DNA from: Prauserella_A sp040635515
GTDB taxonomy: Bacteria > Actinomycetota > Actinomycetes > Mycobacteriales > Pseudonocardiaceae
Assembly (NCBI GenBank): GCA_040635515.1
Contig: JBEYHY010000001.1
Location: 744,001 to 808,000 of the forward strand
Direction of reading: 5' to 3'
DNA: 64,000 bases
Shown here: one piece after another, positions 31,958-40,520 of the stretch
Layout: each line of letters begins with the position of its first letter
Position numbering within the stretch: the first letter of the stretch is position 1
Notes under the pieces: model-generated
The model's database searches: none
What the model saw: the letters and a program-made list of their open reading frames with translations, nothing else
Told to the model about the DNA's origin: nothing
Translations under genes and position numbers: made by a program

Positions 31958-34492
31958 TCACCGCCCGGGCACGGCCGCGGCGAGTTGCTCGACCTCGGCG
32001 CGGGAGAGCGCTCGGTCGAAGACTCGGACGTCGTCGACATCGCCGCGCAGGTGGTCGACCTTGTCGCCGCCGTATTCGGCCCTGCCGATCACGGTGTTGC
32101 CGGGTTCGCCCGCCGTGGTGCAGGCAGGCCGCTGGTCGGCGCGCTCACCGTCGACGAACAGCGACACGGTGCCTTCTCGCGCGTCGCGAACCCCGGTGAG
32201 GTGGTACCACCGGCCCGGTTCCGGCTTGTCCGGCGAGAGCGCCCGCAAGCCGATGAAGCTCATCGCCCATCGCTGGTCCTGGCCGGAGTACTGGAGAAAG
32301 AAGGCACTCGCTCCACCGGTGTCCTGGCTGACGACGGTCTGGAAGCCGGTCCCGGCTTCGTCGAGCCGCGCCCACGCCGACACGCTGTAGCTGCCGGACG
32401 TGTCGATCAGTTCGGCGCCGGTGTCGGCCTCGCCCGCGCCCGCGAACGACAGCGCGCCACCGTCGACACCGCTCGTCCATTCGGTGCCGCGCAACGTGGC
32501 GTGCGCGTCGCCGACCGCGTCGAACGCGGTCGTTCCCTCGCCTTCGTCGAACGGGTACGCGTGCACGCCGGACAGTCCCGGAGTGCCGTCGCCGGGGCCG
32601 GGATCGCCGGGACCGGTGCCGTCGGCTTCCCTGATGATCGCCTCGTTGATGGCCCGCACCTGATCGAAGTCCATCTTCTCGACTTGCCTGTCGTAGGTGA
32701 AGAAACCGTTCACCTCGTGTTCCACATCGGTGATCTGGGTGTAGATGGCGCCGCTGACGGCGCAGCTTCGTGCGGCGTCGAGCACCTGGCGCTGGTTGGT
32801 GACGTAGGCCTCGGTGAGGCTTTCCTTGTCGGGCCGCATCTCGTAGGCGTGCCCCTCGCCGAACCACATGTGGTCCTCGACCTCAAGCCCGTAGCCGCCG
32901 TGCTCGCCGTCGATGGCGACCCTCGTCGCGTCCGGTACCGGCCGGGCGGGACCGGGGTAGGCATGCCAGTCGATGACGTCGCCCTTCCCGGAATCGCCGA
33001 GCGAATCACAGCAGTTGACCCCGCTGTGCGCGTTGACGAGCCTGCTGGGATCGGCGGCCTTGACCTCGTCGGCGATGCGTCCCGTCGCCTCGCGGGACCA
33101 CTCGCCCCAGCCCTCGTTGAAGGGAACCCAGCCGATGATCGACGTCCAGTTCTTCTTCTGCTCGACGAGTTCTCGCAGCTCGGTCTCGAATTGACGTTGC
33201 GCGTCCGCGGGCGGCCTGCCTCCCGTGCGCATGGACGGCATGTCCTGCCAGACCAGCAGCCCGAGGCGGTCGGCGTGGTAGTACCAGCGGTCGGGTTCGG
33301 TCTTGATGTGTTTGCGCACGGTGTTGAAGCCCAGTTCCTTGTGCTGTTCCAGGTCGAAGGCCAGCGCTTCGTCGGTCGGCGCGGTGTAGATGCCGTCCGG
33401 CCAGTAGCCCTGATCCAATGTGGACATCAGGAACAGCACTTCGCCGTTGAGGGTGATGCGCTTCCTCCCGTCGGCGCCCTCCGTCGTGCCGATCTCGCGC
33501 ATTCCGAAGTACGAGGAGACCCGGTCGACCGGCCGGTTTCCCGCTTTCAGCACGACCTCCAGGTCGTAGAGGAACGGGGAGTCGGGAGACCACAGCTTCG
33601 CCTTCGGAACACCGACCGCGAGTTGCTCGTTCGCGGGGCCGCTGGTCCTGGCGACGACCTTCCTGCCGTCGCGGACCGTGATGTCGGCGGTCAGTTTCCC
33701 GTTCTCGCCTGCTGAGCGCACGGTGAGTCCCAGTTCCGAGGCACCGATGTCCGGAGTCATGTCCAGGGTGTCGACGAAGGACGAGGCGACCGGTTCCATC
33801 CAGACCGTCTGCCAGATGCCGGAAGCGCCCTCGTAGAAGATGCCGCGGTCGGGGGTGAGGCGCTGCTTGCCGACCGGTTGCCAGGTGGCGTCGGCGCGAT
33901 CCTCGACGCCGACGATGATCTCCTGTTTTCCGTTGCCGCGCAACGCATCGGTGACGTCGGCGCTGAAGGCTCCGTACCCGCCCTCGTGGGCGGCCACCTC
34001 GACGCCGTTGACGTAGACGACGGCCTTGTAGTCGACGGCGCCGAAGTTGATGCGCAACGCCTTGTTCTTGCCGATCTGCCAGTGGCGCGGCACGGTGAAC
34101 GTGCGGCGGTACCACATGTAGTCCTCGTGCCGCTGGATTCCCGACAACGCCGATTCGGTGGGGTAGGGCACCAGAACACGTTCGGCGAGTGACGTGCCGA
34201 AGGGCGGTGCCTCGCCGTTCGCCGCACCGGCGAATTCCCAGACACCGTTGAGGTTGCGCCATTCCTTGCGGGCCAGTTGCGGGCGGGGATACTCCGGCAA
34301 CGCGTTGCGCGGAGAGACCTCGTGTGTCCACGGCGTCGTCAGCCGGGGAGTACCCGGCTTCCAGCCGTCGTCCTGGGCCGCGGCCGACGGGGAGATGGTG
34401 GAGGCGACCAGGAGCGTGGACATCAGTGTGACGAACAGTCCGGCGCGGGCACGGCTTCGGCGTCGTCGAGTCAGTGGTGCGAGTGACAGCAC
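31958..34492 (-). CDS. Secreted GH2 glycosidase with C-terminal LamG domain
   Basis: 844 residues. A basic start and hydrophobic core ending AAAQ (about residue 42) form a signal peptide. The GH2 sugar-binding, immunoglobulin-like and TIM-barrel domains follow. The acid/base is Glu460 in WVPFNEGWGEW and the nucleophile Glu530 in DGEHGGYG. A GDPGPGDG linker near residue 625 leads to a LamG/concanavalin-like domain (about residues 640-840). GH2 covers beta-galactosidases and others, including galactofuranosidases; the YtfQ-type importer next door and galT favour a galactofuranosidase or galactosidase. GTG at 34492 chosen because it gives a clean signal peptide. No galK or galE nearby. Confidence 0.82.
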   Translation of the reverse strand: MLSLAPLTRRRRSRARAGLFVTLMSTLLVASTISPSAAAQDDGWKPGTPRLTTPWTHEVSPRNALPEYPRPQLARKEWRNLNGVWEFAGAANGEAPPFGTSLAERVLVPYPTESALSGIQRHEDYMWYRRTFTVPRHWQIGKNKALRINFGAVDYKAVVYVNGVEVAAHEGGYGAFSADVTDALRGNGKQEIIVGVEDRADATWQPVGKQRLTPDRGIFYEGASGIWQTVWMEPVASSFVDTLDMTPDIGASELGLTVRSAGENGKLTADITVRDGRKVVARTSGPANEQLAVGVPKAKLWSPDSPFLYDLEVVLKAGNRPVDRVSSYFGMREIGTTEGADGRKRITLNGEVLFLMSTLDQGYWPDGIYTAPTDEALAFDLEQHKELGFNTVRKHIKTEPDRWYYHADRLGLLVWQDMPSMRTGGRPPADAQRQFETELRELVEQKKNWTSIIGWVPFNEGWGEWSREATGRIADEVKAADPSRLVNAHSGVNCCDSLGDSGKGDVIDWHAYPGPARPVPDATRVAIDGEHGGYGLEVEDHMWFGEGHAYEMRPDKESLTEAYVTNQRQVLDAARSCAVSGAIYTQITDVEHEVNGFFTYDRQVEKMDFDQVRAINEAIIREADGTGPGDPGPGDGTPGLSGVHAYPFDEGEGTTAFDAVGDAHATLRGTEWTSGVDGGALSFAGAGEADTGAELIDTSGSYSVSAWARLDEAGTGFQTVVSQDTGGASAFFLQYSGQDQRWAMSFIGLRALSPDKPEPGRWYHLTGVRDAREGTVSLFVDGERADQRPACTTAGEPGNTVIGRAEYGGDKVDHLRGDVDDVRVFDRALSRAEVEQLAAAVPGR

Positions 34493-34847
34493 AGTCGAAC
34501 ACCCTTCTCGGGGGGACCGCGCCAGCGTTCGCTGGCACCTGAGCACCGGAGCGGTCGCGGTTCACGCGGATCTCACGCCGGTGTGAAGCATTTCACACAC
34601 GATGCCTGACGGTGTCAACATGTGCACCCAAAGTCGCGCACACTTCAACACTTATTGCCCAGAGAAGCGACAAGGCTGGACACTCTCCGTCAACGGCGGG
34701 ACGTCCACGGTGCCGATCATCCGCCATTTGCCTGCTCGTTGCGGATGGATCTGCTCTGTCATTCTGGCTGTTCGGTTTTGTTGTGTCGTGATGACGCGGC
34801 CCGACGCCTTCTCGTCACCGTGCCGAGGCCCGAGGAGCAGTGACCCC
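34493..34847. other. Divergent regulatory region between the GH2 operon and galT
   Basis: About 355 bp, AT-richer than its surroundings between 34590 and 34800. It holds the palindrome at 34581-34598, and two TCAACA-containing repeats (GTGTCAACATG, CTTCAACACTT) further right that may be additional operator half-sites. No gene seen. Confidence 0.5.
34581..34598. promoter_or_regulatory. Palindromic operator upstream of the GH2 operon
   Basis: GTGTGAA-GCAT-TTCACAC has perfect 7-bp arms and lies 89 bp upstream of the GH2 start. It is placed to control the glycosidase/transport operon and possibly galT. Confidence 0.55.
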
Positions 34848-35933
34848 GTGAAAAGGACGACCACCACGCTGGCCGACGGCCGCGAGTTGCTGTACTTCGA
34901 CACCGACGACGCGCGGCTGTGCTCGCCGCGTCCCCGGCGTGACCCTCGCGTGCTGCCCGCCGTGAGTACGGCATCGCAGTTGCGGCTCGATCCGTTGCTC
35001 GACGAGTGGGTCATGATGGCGGCACACCGGCAGCACCGCACGTTCCGGCCCGCCGAGGAGAATTGCCCGCTGTGCCCGTCGGGGCGGGGCAGGCAAACGG
35101 AGATCCCGGCCGCGAGCTACACCGTCGCGATCTTCGAGAACCGGTTCCCGAGCCTGTCGACAGGCGCCGATCCCGATCGGGCCGACATCCGGCATCCGCT
35201 GGTTTCCGTGCGGCCCGGCACGGGGCGCTGCGAGGTCGTGTGCTTCACGAGTGATCACAACGCGCGCTTCGCCGACCTGAGTGCCGAACAGGCCGTGCTC
35301 GTCGTGGACGCGCTGGCCGACCGGACCAGCGAACTGTCCGCATTGGACAGCGTGGAGCAGGTCTTTTGCTTCGAGAGCAGGGGATCGGAGATCGGTGTCA
35401 CGCTGGCCCACCCGCACGGCCAGATCTACGCCTACCCCTTTGTCACCCCGCGCACCCGCAGGATGCAGGAGTCGGCGCGCCGATACCGGGAACGGACCGG
35501 CCGCGATCTGCACACCGACATCGTCGCCGCGGAGCGGGGGGCGCGACTGCGAGTCGTCGCCGAGAACGCCCACTGGGTGGCCTTCGTTCCCGCGGCGGCA
35601 CGGTGGCCCGTCGAGGTGCACGTCTACCCGCTGCGCAGGGTCAGGTCCATCCCCGAGCTGACGCCCGAGGAGCGCTCCGCGTTCGCGGCGCTCTACCTCG
35701 ACGTGCTTCGCAGGTTCGACCGGCTCTACGACGCGCCGCTGCCCTACATCTCGGCCTGGCATCAGGGGCCGGTCGCCGATCCGGACGATCTCGGCCACCT
35801 GCATCTGCAACTCTTCTCGGTGCGCAGGGCCGCGGACAAGCTCAAGCATCTCGCCGGCTCGGAGTCGGGGATGGGCGCGTTCATCACCGACATGCTTCCC
35901 GAGGACACCGCGGCCCGGCTCAGGGAGATTTGA
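34848..35933 (+). CDS. galT: Galactose-1-phosphate uridylyltransferase
   Basis: A 361-residue GalT. The active-site HPH is in AHPHGQIYAYP, with His190 as the uridylylated nucleophile. NCPLCPS supplies the zinc cysteines, and the second histidine domain holds WPVEVHVYPLR and HLHLQLFSV. It converts UDP-glucose plus galactose-1-phosphate to UDP-galactose plus glucose-1-phosphate (Leloir pathway). GTG at 34848 lies 10 nt after GAGGAG. It is divergent from the GH2 transport operon and convergent with the AhpD gene. galK and galE are not in the window. Confidence 0.93.
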   Translation: MKRTTTTLADGRELLYFDTDDARLCSPRPRRDPRVLPAVSTASQLRLDPLLDEWVMMAAHRQHRTFRPAEENCPLCPSGRGRQTEIPAASYTVAIFENRFPSLSTGADPDRADIRHPLVSVRPGTGRCEVVCFTSDHNARFADLSAEQAVLVVDALADRTSELSALDSVEQVFCFESRGSEIGVTLAHPHGQIYAYPFVTPRTRRMQESARRYRERTGRDLHTDIVAAERGARLRVVAENAHWVAFVPAAARWPVEVHVYPLRRVRSIPELTPEERSAFAALYLDVLRRFDRLYDAPLPYISAWHQGPVADPDDLGHLHLQLFSVRRAADKLKHLAGSESGMGAFITDMLPEDTAARLREI

Positions 35934-35951
35934 GCCGGGCCGCCACGCCGG

Positions 35952-36476
35952 TCACGCCGCCTGCACCGGATGCAGGCCCGCCACCAGGTTGAACGAGCCG
36001 GTGAGCTGGTTGAGCGCGACGAGGCCGACGACGTCGGCGATGACCCGCTCGGTCCAGCCGTGCTCTCGCAGGTCCGTGATGTCGGTGTCGGTGAGGCCCG
36101 CCGGGTCGGCGAGCACCCGCACGGCGAAGGTCACCAGCGCGGTTTCGCGCTCGTCGGCCGCGACGCCTTGCTTGGCGAGGGCGATGTCGGTCTCGGTGAC
36201 CCCTGCCTTGCGCGCGGCCCGCGTGTGGGCTTCGAGGCACAGTTCGCAGCCGATCCACTGCTGGAGTGCCAGCGAGATCTTCTCGCTCAGCGCCCGTGGC
36301 AGCGTGGCTCGCTTCATCGCCCTCGTCAGTTCGAGGTATCCCTTGAGCAGTGCGGGGGAGTGAGCCATGGTCGCGACCATCGGGCCGACCTGTCCCGAAC
36401 GCTGGGTGAGTTCGGCGAGAATCGCCCGCGAACGCTCGGGTGCGGTGTCCTGATCGACGGCTTCGATGCGGGGCAC
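35952..36476 (-). CDS. AhpD-like (carboxymuconolactone decarboxylase family) protein
   Basis: A 174-residue helical protein with the AhpD active-site pattern EKISLALQQWIGCELCLEAH: a glutamate, CxxC and a histidine four residues later. Such proteins reduce peroxides or disulfides by a thiol relay. GTG at 36476 follows GAGGAGGAACC. Two copper/persulfide-repressor-like sites (36502-36543) lie just upstream, suggesting that it responds to copper or reactive sulfur rather than general oxidative stress. This regulation is inferred from motif likeness only. Confidence 0.85.
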   Translation of the reverse strand: MPRIEAVDQDTAPERSRAILAELTQRSGQVGPMVATMAHSPALLKGYLELTRAMKRATLPRALSEKISLALQQWIGCELCLEAHTRAARKAGVTETDIALAKQGVAADERETALVTFAVRVLADPAGLTDTDITDLREHGWTERVIADVVGLVALNQLTGSFNLVAGLHPVQAA

Positions 36477-36501
36477 GGTTCCTCCTCGTGGTTCTCGTTC
36501 A

Positions 36502-36543
36502 TACCCGGCTGGGGTATATCTCGTTTATACCCCTAGGGGGTAG
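36502..36543. promoter_or_regulatory. Two CsoR/CstR-type operator-like palindromes
   Basis: ATACCCGGCTGGGGTAT (36502-36518) and TACCCCTAGGGGGTA (36529-36543) both show the TACCC/GGGTA arrangement typical of CsoR-family repressors. They occupy the promoter of the AhpD-like gene and face the PucR gene on the other side. Confidence 0.55.
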
Positions 36544-36604
36544 TGAAAGGCAACCGCCGATTCCCTGGGCCGGGCGGCGCGGGCGAGGGTTAGTCTGCTG
36601 TGTT

Positions 36605-37840
36605 GTGCGAGACGTTGTGCGAGACGCGCGAGGCGATACCGCGTCGGCCAGTACCCGGACGCTTGCCGGGGCGTGGCTGACCGATGTCGACGTGCTGACC
36701 GGCAGGCTGCTGACGGCGATCTTCACCGACAATCCGGAGTGGACCGACTACGAACCGGTACCTCGTGCCGATCTGCGCGAAGGTTGCAGGCAGTACCTGA
36801 CGCGGATATTGGAGATCCTCAGCGGCGCTGTCGAGGGGCCGGACGGCGACGACGTCGCCGCCTCGATCGGGAGGCACAGAGCGGAGCAGGGCGTTCGCCT
36901 TGAGGTGATGCTGCGGACCTTCCGGCTCGGCGGCCGCATCGTGTGGGAGGCGCTGCTCGAACAGGCGGAGCTGACCGGGGTGGCCCCGCACGAGGTGCTG
37001 GAGGCCGGTACCGCGATGTGGTCGGTGATCGACGGGCTGTCCTCGACGCTGTCGACGTACTACCGCAACACCGAACTTGAGCGCGTCCGGCTCGACGAGC
37101 AGCGGCGGCACGCGCTGATCGAGGACCTGCTCGGCGGAAGGGCGGGCGACGCGACGTTCGCGGCACGAGCGGCCAGCGAGCTGAACCTGCCCGCGGGAGG
37201 TGGCTACGTCGTCGTGGTCGCCGACCAGTCCGGCGAAGGAACCCCGGCGCTGTCGAGCCCGAGAGCGACGCTCAGCGCGTTACGAATCAGGTCGGTCTGG
37301 CAGTCCCGAGTCGACACCGAGGTCGGCATCGTCGCGCTCGAACACCGGCAGCCTTCCGCTGTGCTCGACCGGCTGCGGCCGCTCGCCAGGGGCAGGGTAG
37401 GGGTGTCGCCGCCCGTCGCCTCACTCACCGAGATCGGCACGGCGCACGCGCTGGCTCAGATCGCCTTGGGCACCTCGCCCAAGGGGGCGATCGAGGTGGT
37501 GTCGCTCGAACAGCGCTATCCCGAGGGGCTGCTCGCGCGTTCGCCCGAACTGGCCGCGCGCATGGCCGATCAGGTCCTCGGTGGCGTGCTCGCCAGGCCG
37601 GAGAAGGAACGCGACGTGCTGTTGCGGACCATCACGGCCTGGCTTGAGGAGAATCGCTCCGCGGCCAACGCCGCGGTGCGCCTGCACTGCCACCGCAATA
37701 CCGTGTTGAACCGGTTGCAGCGGGTGGCCGAGCTGATCGGAAGACCGCTCGAGGGGCGCAGGGCCTACGTCGAGTTGTCCCTCGCGCTGTCCGCGCTCGA
37801 GCTGCCCCGCGACGAGGAGGGACCGGCGCGCGCCGGGTGA
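36605..37840 (+). CDS. PucR-family transcriptional regulator
   Basis: A 411-residue protein. The N-terminal RsbT-like/GAF-adjacent helical region (about residues 30-165) is followed by a degenerate GGDEF-like core and a C-terminal helix-turn-helix (TITAWLEENRSAANAAVRLHCHRNTVLNRL; key residues H-RNT--NRL), typical of PucR/CdaR activators. GTG at 36605 is one of two near-identical GTG-CGA-GAC starts. It precedes the pyruvate dehydrogenase-type operon and the palindrome at 37848-37870, so it probably controls that operon. Confidence 0.85.
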   Translation: MRDVVRDARGDTASASTRTLAGAWLTDVDVLTGRLLTAIFTDNPEWTDYEPVPRADLREGCRQYLTRILEILSGAVEGPDGDDVAASIGRHRAEQGVRLEVMLRTFRLGGRIVWEALLEQAELTGVAPHEVLEAGTAMWSVIDGLSSTLSTYYRNTELERVRLDEQRRHALIEDLLGGRAGDATFAARAASELNLPAGGGYVVVVADQSGEGTPALSSPRATLSALRIRSVWQSRVDTEVGIVALEHRQPSAVLDRLRPLARGRVGVSPPVASLTEIGTAHALAQIALGTSPKGAIEVVSLEQRYPEGLLARSPELAARMADQVLGGVLARPEKERDVLLRTITAWLEENRSAANAAVRLHCHRNTVLNRLQRVAELIGRPLEGRRAYVELSLALSALELPRDEEGPARAG

Positions 37841-37847
37841 TCACCGG

Positions 37848-37870
37848 TGATTGGGCACTGTGCCCAATCA
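37848..37870. promoter_or_regulatory. Perfect 11-bp-arm palindrome before the dehydrogenase operon
   Basis: TGATTGGGCAC and GTGCCCAATCA are exact mirror images around one T. It lies 7 bp after the pucR-like stop and 100 bp before the E3 gene, with no T-tract. It suits an operator for the PucR dimer better than a terminator. Confidence 0.7.
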
Positions 37871-37970
37871 GGCGTGATCAGTTCTGGGCTGTCGCGCATG
37901 GTGCCGGTGCTCCGAGGTCACGACACTCGTCCCTGACCGAGTTGCGTGACGCGAGAAGGAGCACGACGCC

Positions 37971-39452
37971 GTGCGCGAATTCGATGTGCTGGTGGTCGGT
38001 GGCGGGCCTGGTGGCTACGTGGCCGCTATCCGGGCAGCCCAGCGCGGGCTTTCGGTGGCCCTCGTGGAGAAGGAGCGCCCAGGGGGCGTGTGCCTGAACT
38101 GGGGCTGCATCCCCACGAAAGCCATGCTGCGCTCGGCGGAGGTGCTGCAGACCGTGCGGGATGCCGCGGAGTTCGGTGTCCTCGCCGACAACGTCCGCTT
38201 CGACTACGCCACCGTGCGCGGTCGCAAGGACGGCATCGTCAAGGGACTCACCGACGGTGTCGCGGGCCTGCTGAAAGCCAATGGCGTCACCGTCGTCACG
38301 GGCCACGCCAGGTTCACCGGGCCGACCACAGTGGACATTCACGGGACCGGTTCCCCGCCGCAGGGCCCCGGTGGTCCGCGCTACGCGGCCGAGCCCGAGG
38401 GCGCGGCGACGGAGACGGTGACCGCGCGGGACGTGATCATCGCGACGGGCTCGGTCCCGGCGCGGCTCCCCGTCGAGGGAGTGGATCTGCCCGGCGTGGT
38501 GACCTCGGACGGCGCGTTCGGGCTCACCGAGATCCCCGGCAGGGTCGTGGTCGTCGGGGGCAGCGCGGTCGGCGCCGAATGGGCGAACCTGTTCGCGACC
38601 TTCGGCAGTGACGTGACGATCGTGGAGACGCGGGACCGGCTGGTTCCCGCCGAGGACACCGACATCGGGACGGCGCTCGGCAGGTCGTTCACCCGCCGCG
38701 GCATCGAGGTGCTCACCGGGTGCACCGTCGCCGGCATCCGGCAGCGGGCGGTGCGCAGGACCAGGAAGAATCAGCCCTCCGGCCTGCTGGTCACCGTCGA
38801 GGGGCAGCACACGAGGGAACTCGAAGCCGACGTGGTACTGATCGGGGTCGGCCGCACGCCCAACACCGCGAACCTCGGCCTCGCGGCCACCGGCGCCGCC
38901 ACCGACGAGCGTGGCTTCATCACCGTGGACGAGCGGCTTCGCACCAGCACGGAGCACGTGTACGCGATCGGTGACGTGACGGGCAGGGCGCTACTGGCCC
39001 ACGTCGCCTCGCATCAGGGAACCACGGCCGCCGATGTCATCGCGGGACACGAGGCACACCTCGACTACACGGTCATCCCGGCGGCGACCTTCACCCATCC
39101 CGAGATCGCCAGTGTCGGCCTCACCGAGGCCGCCGCCGTCGCGGCGGGACACGATGTCGTCACGGCGAAGTTCCCCTTCTCGGCATTGGGAAGGGCGATG
39201 AGCGTCGGCGACACGGAGGGGTTCGCGAAGGTCGTCGCGGGCAAGGTGCACGGCGAGGTGCTCGGCGTGCACATCATCGGCCCCTCGGCGAGTGACCTGA
39301 TCACGGAGGGCGCGCTCGCGATGACCACGGAGGCGACGCTCGACGAACTCGCCGGCACCATCCACGCCCACCCCACTCTCGGCGAGATCGGCATGGAGGC
39401 GGCGCTGACCGCGCTCGGCCTTCCCGTTCACGTCGCACCGAAGAAGCGCTGA
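37971..39452 (+). CDS. lpdA: Dihydrolipoyl dehydrogenase (E3)
   Basis: A 493-residue FAD disulfide oxidoreductase. FAD site: VLVVGGGPGGYVAA (residues 7-20). Redox disulfide: Cys41 and Cys46 in GVCLNWGC. The NAD motif VVVVGGSAVGAEWA and the C-terminal HAHPTLGE histidine-glutamate pair complete the active site. It is about 25 residues longer than usual because of a Gly/Pro insert around residues 125-145. It reoxidises lipoamide for the E2 encoded three genes later. GTG at 37971 follows AAGGAGCACGACGCC. Confidence 0.92.
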   Translation: MREFDVLVVGGGPGGYVAAIRAAQRGLSVALVEKERPGGVCLNWGCIPTKAMLRSAEVLQTVRDAAEFGVLADNVRFDYATVRGRKDGIVKGLTDGVAGLLKANGVTVVTGHARFTGPTTVDIHGTGSPPQGPGGPRYAAEPEGAATETVTARDVIIATGSVPARLPVEGVDLPGVVTSDGAFGLTEIPGRVVVVGGSAVGAEWANLFATFGSDVTIVETRDRLVPAEDTDIGTALGRSFTRRGIEVLTGCTVAGIRQRAVRRTRKNQPSGLLVTVEGQHTRELEADVVLIGVGRTPNTANLGLAATGAATDERGFITVDERLRTSTEHVYAIGDVTGRALLAHVASHQGTTAADVIAGHEAHLDYTVIPAATFTHPEIASVGLTEAAAVAAGHDVVTAKFPFSALGRAMSVGDTEGFAKVVAGKVHGEVLGVHIIGPSASDLITEGALAMTTEATLDELAGTIHAHPTLGEIGMEAALTALGLPVHVAPKKR

Positions 39453-39461
39453 GGAGTATCG

Positions 39462-40505
39462 ATGACGGAGACACTGGACAGGGTCGTCACCGCGCTCTCC
39501 GCGGAGGACCCGGCCCTCGTGCGTGGTTACTACCGCGAGATGGTGCTGATCCGCCGGTTCGAGGAGCGCGCCGCACAGGGCTACACCCAGGCCAAGATCG
39601 GCGGCTACTGTCACCTGAACCTCGGTGAGGAGGCGACCGTCGTCGGGCTGATGGCGGCGCTGCGGCCCAGCGACTACCTGTTCACCAACTACCGTGAGCA
39701 CGGTTACGCCATCGCCAAGGGCATCGAGCCGGGCAGGGTGATGGCCGAACTGTACGGCCGCACGACCGGCACCTCGAAGGGCTGGGGCGGGTCGATGCAC
39801 ATGTTCGACACGGAGTCGCGGCTGCTCGGCGGCTACGGCATCGTCGGAGGACAGCTTCCGCTCGCGGTCGGCGCCGCGCTCGCCATCGACTATCGGGGTG
39901 GCGACGACGTGGTGGTGTGCCAGATGGGCGACGGCACCACCAACATCGGCGCGTTCCACGAATCGCTCAACATCGCGGCGCTGTGGAACCTGCCCGTGGT
40001 GTTCGTCGTGATCAACAACAACCTCGGCATGGGTACCACGGTCGAGCAGTCATCGGCGGAGCCGGAGTTGTTCCGCCGCGCCTCGGCCTACCGGATGAAC
40101 TCCGAACGAGTCGACGGCACCGACGTCCTCGCGGTGAGGGACGCCGCGACGCGACTGGTCGCGGGGGCGAGGGAGGAAGGAAAACCGGCACTGCTCGAGG
40201 CCGTCAGCGAACGGCTCAAGGGGCACTCCGTCGTCGACCCCGGAAAGTACCGCGACGCCGAGGCGATCGAAAAGGCGCGGCGCGCCGACCCGATCACGCG
40301 GTTCCGCGCCGAACTGCTGGATGCCGGATTGCTCGACGAGGCGGCGGCCACCGAGATCGAGGCCGCCGCGCAGGCCGACGCGGACGCCGCCGTCGAATTC
40401 GCCGACGCGAGCCCGCAGCCCGACCCGGAAACCCTCTTCGACTACACCTACGCCACACCTGTGGCCGGTGAGTCCAGGAGGCTCCCGGCCGACCCGCTCT
40501 TCTGA
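39462..40505 (+). CDS. pdhA: Pyruvate dehydrogenase-type E1 alpha subunit
   Basis: A 347-residue thiamine-diphosphate subunit. The TPP motif starts GDGTTNIGAFHESLN, and the substrate-binding region YREHGYAIAKG with GGSMHMFD is close to pyruvate dehydrogenase E1 alpha. It pairs with the next gene. It starts 9 bp after the E3 stop (ATG at 39462). Acetoin dehydrogenase alpha is a possible alternative, but the beta subunit reads clearly as pyruvate type. Confidence 0.87.
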   Translation: MTETLDRVVTALSAEDPALVRGYYREMVLIRRFEERAAQGYTQAKIGGYCHLNLGEEATVVGLMAALRPSDYLFTNYREHGYAIAKGIEPGRVMAELYGRTTGTSKGWGGSMHMFDTESRLLGGYGIVGGQLPLAVGAALAIDYRGGDDVVVCQMGDGTTNIGAFHESLNIAALWNLPVVFVVINNNLGMGTTVEQSSAEPELFRRASAYRMNSERVDGTDVLAVRDAATRLVAGAREEGKPALLEAVSERLKGHSVVDPGKYRDAEAIEKARRADPITRFRAELLDAGLLDEAAATEIEAAAQADADAAVEFADASPQPDPETLFDYTYATPVAGESRRLPADPLF

Positions 40506-40520
40506 CCACAAAGGACTATC

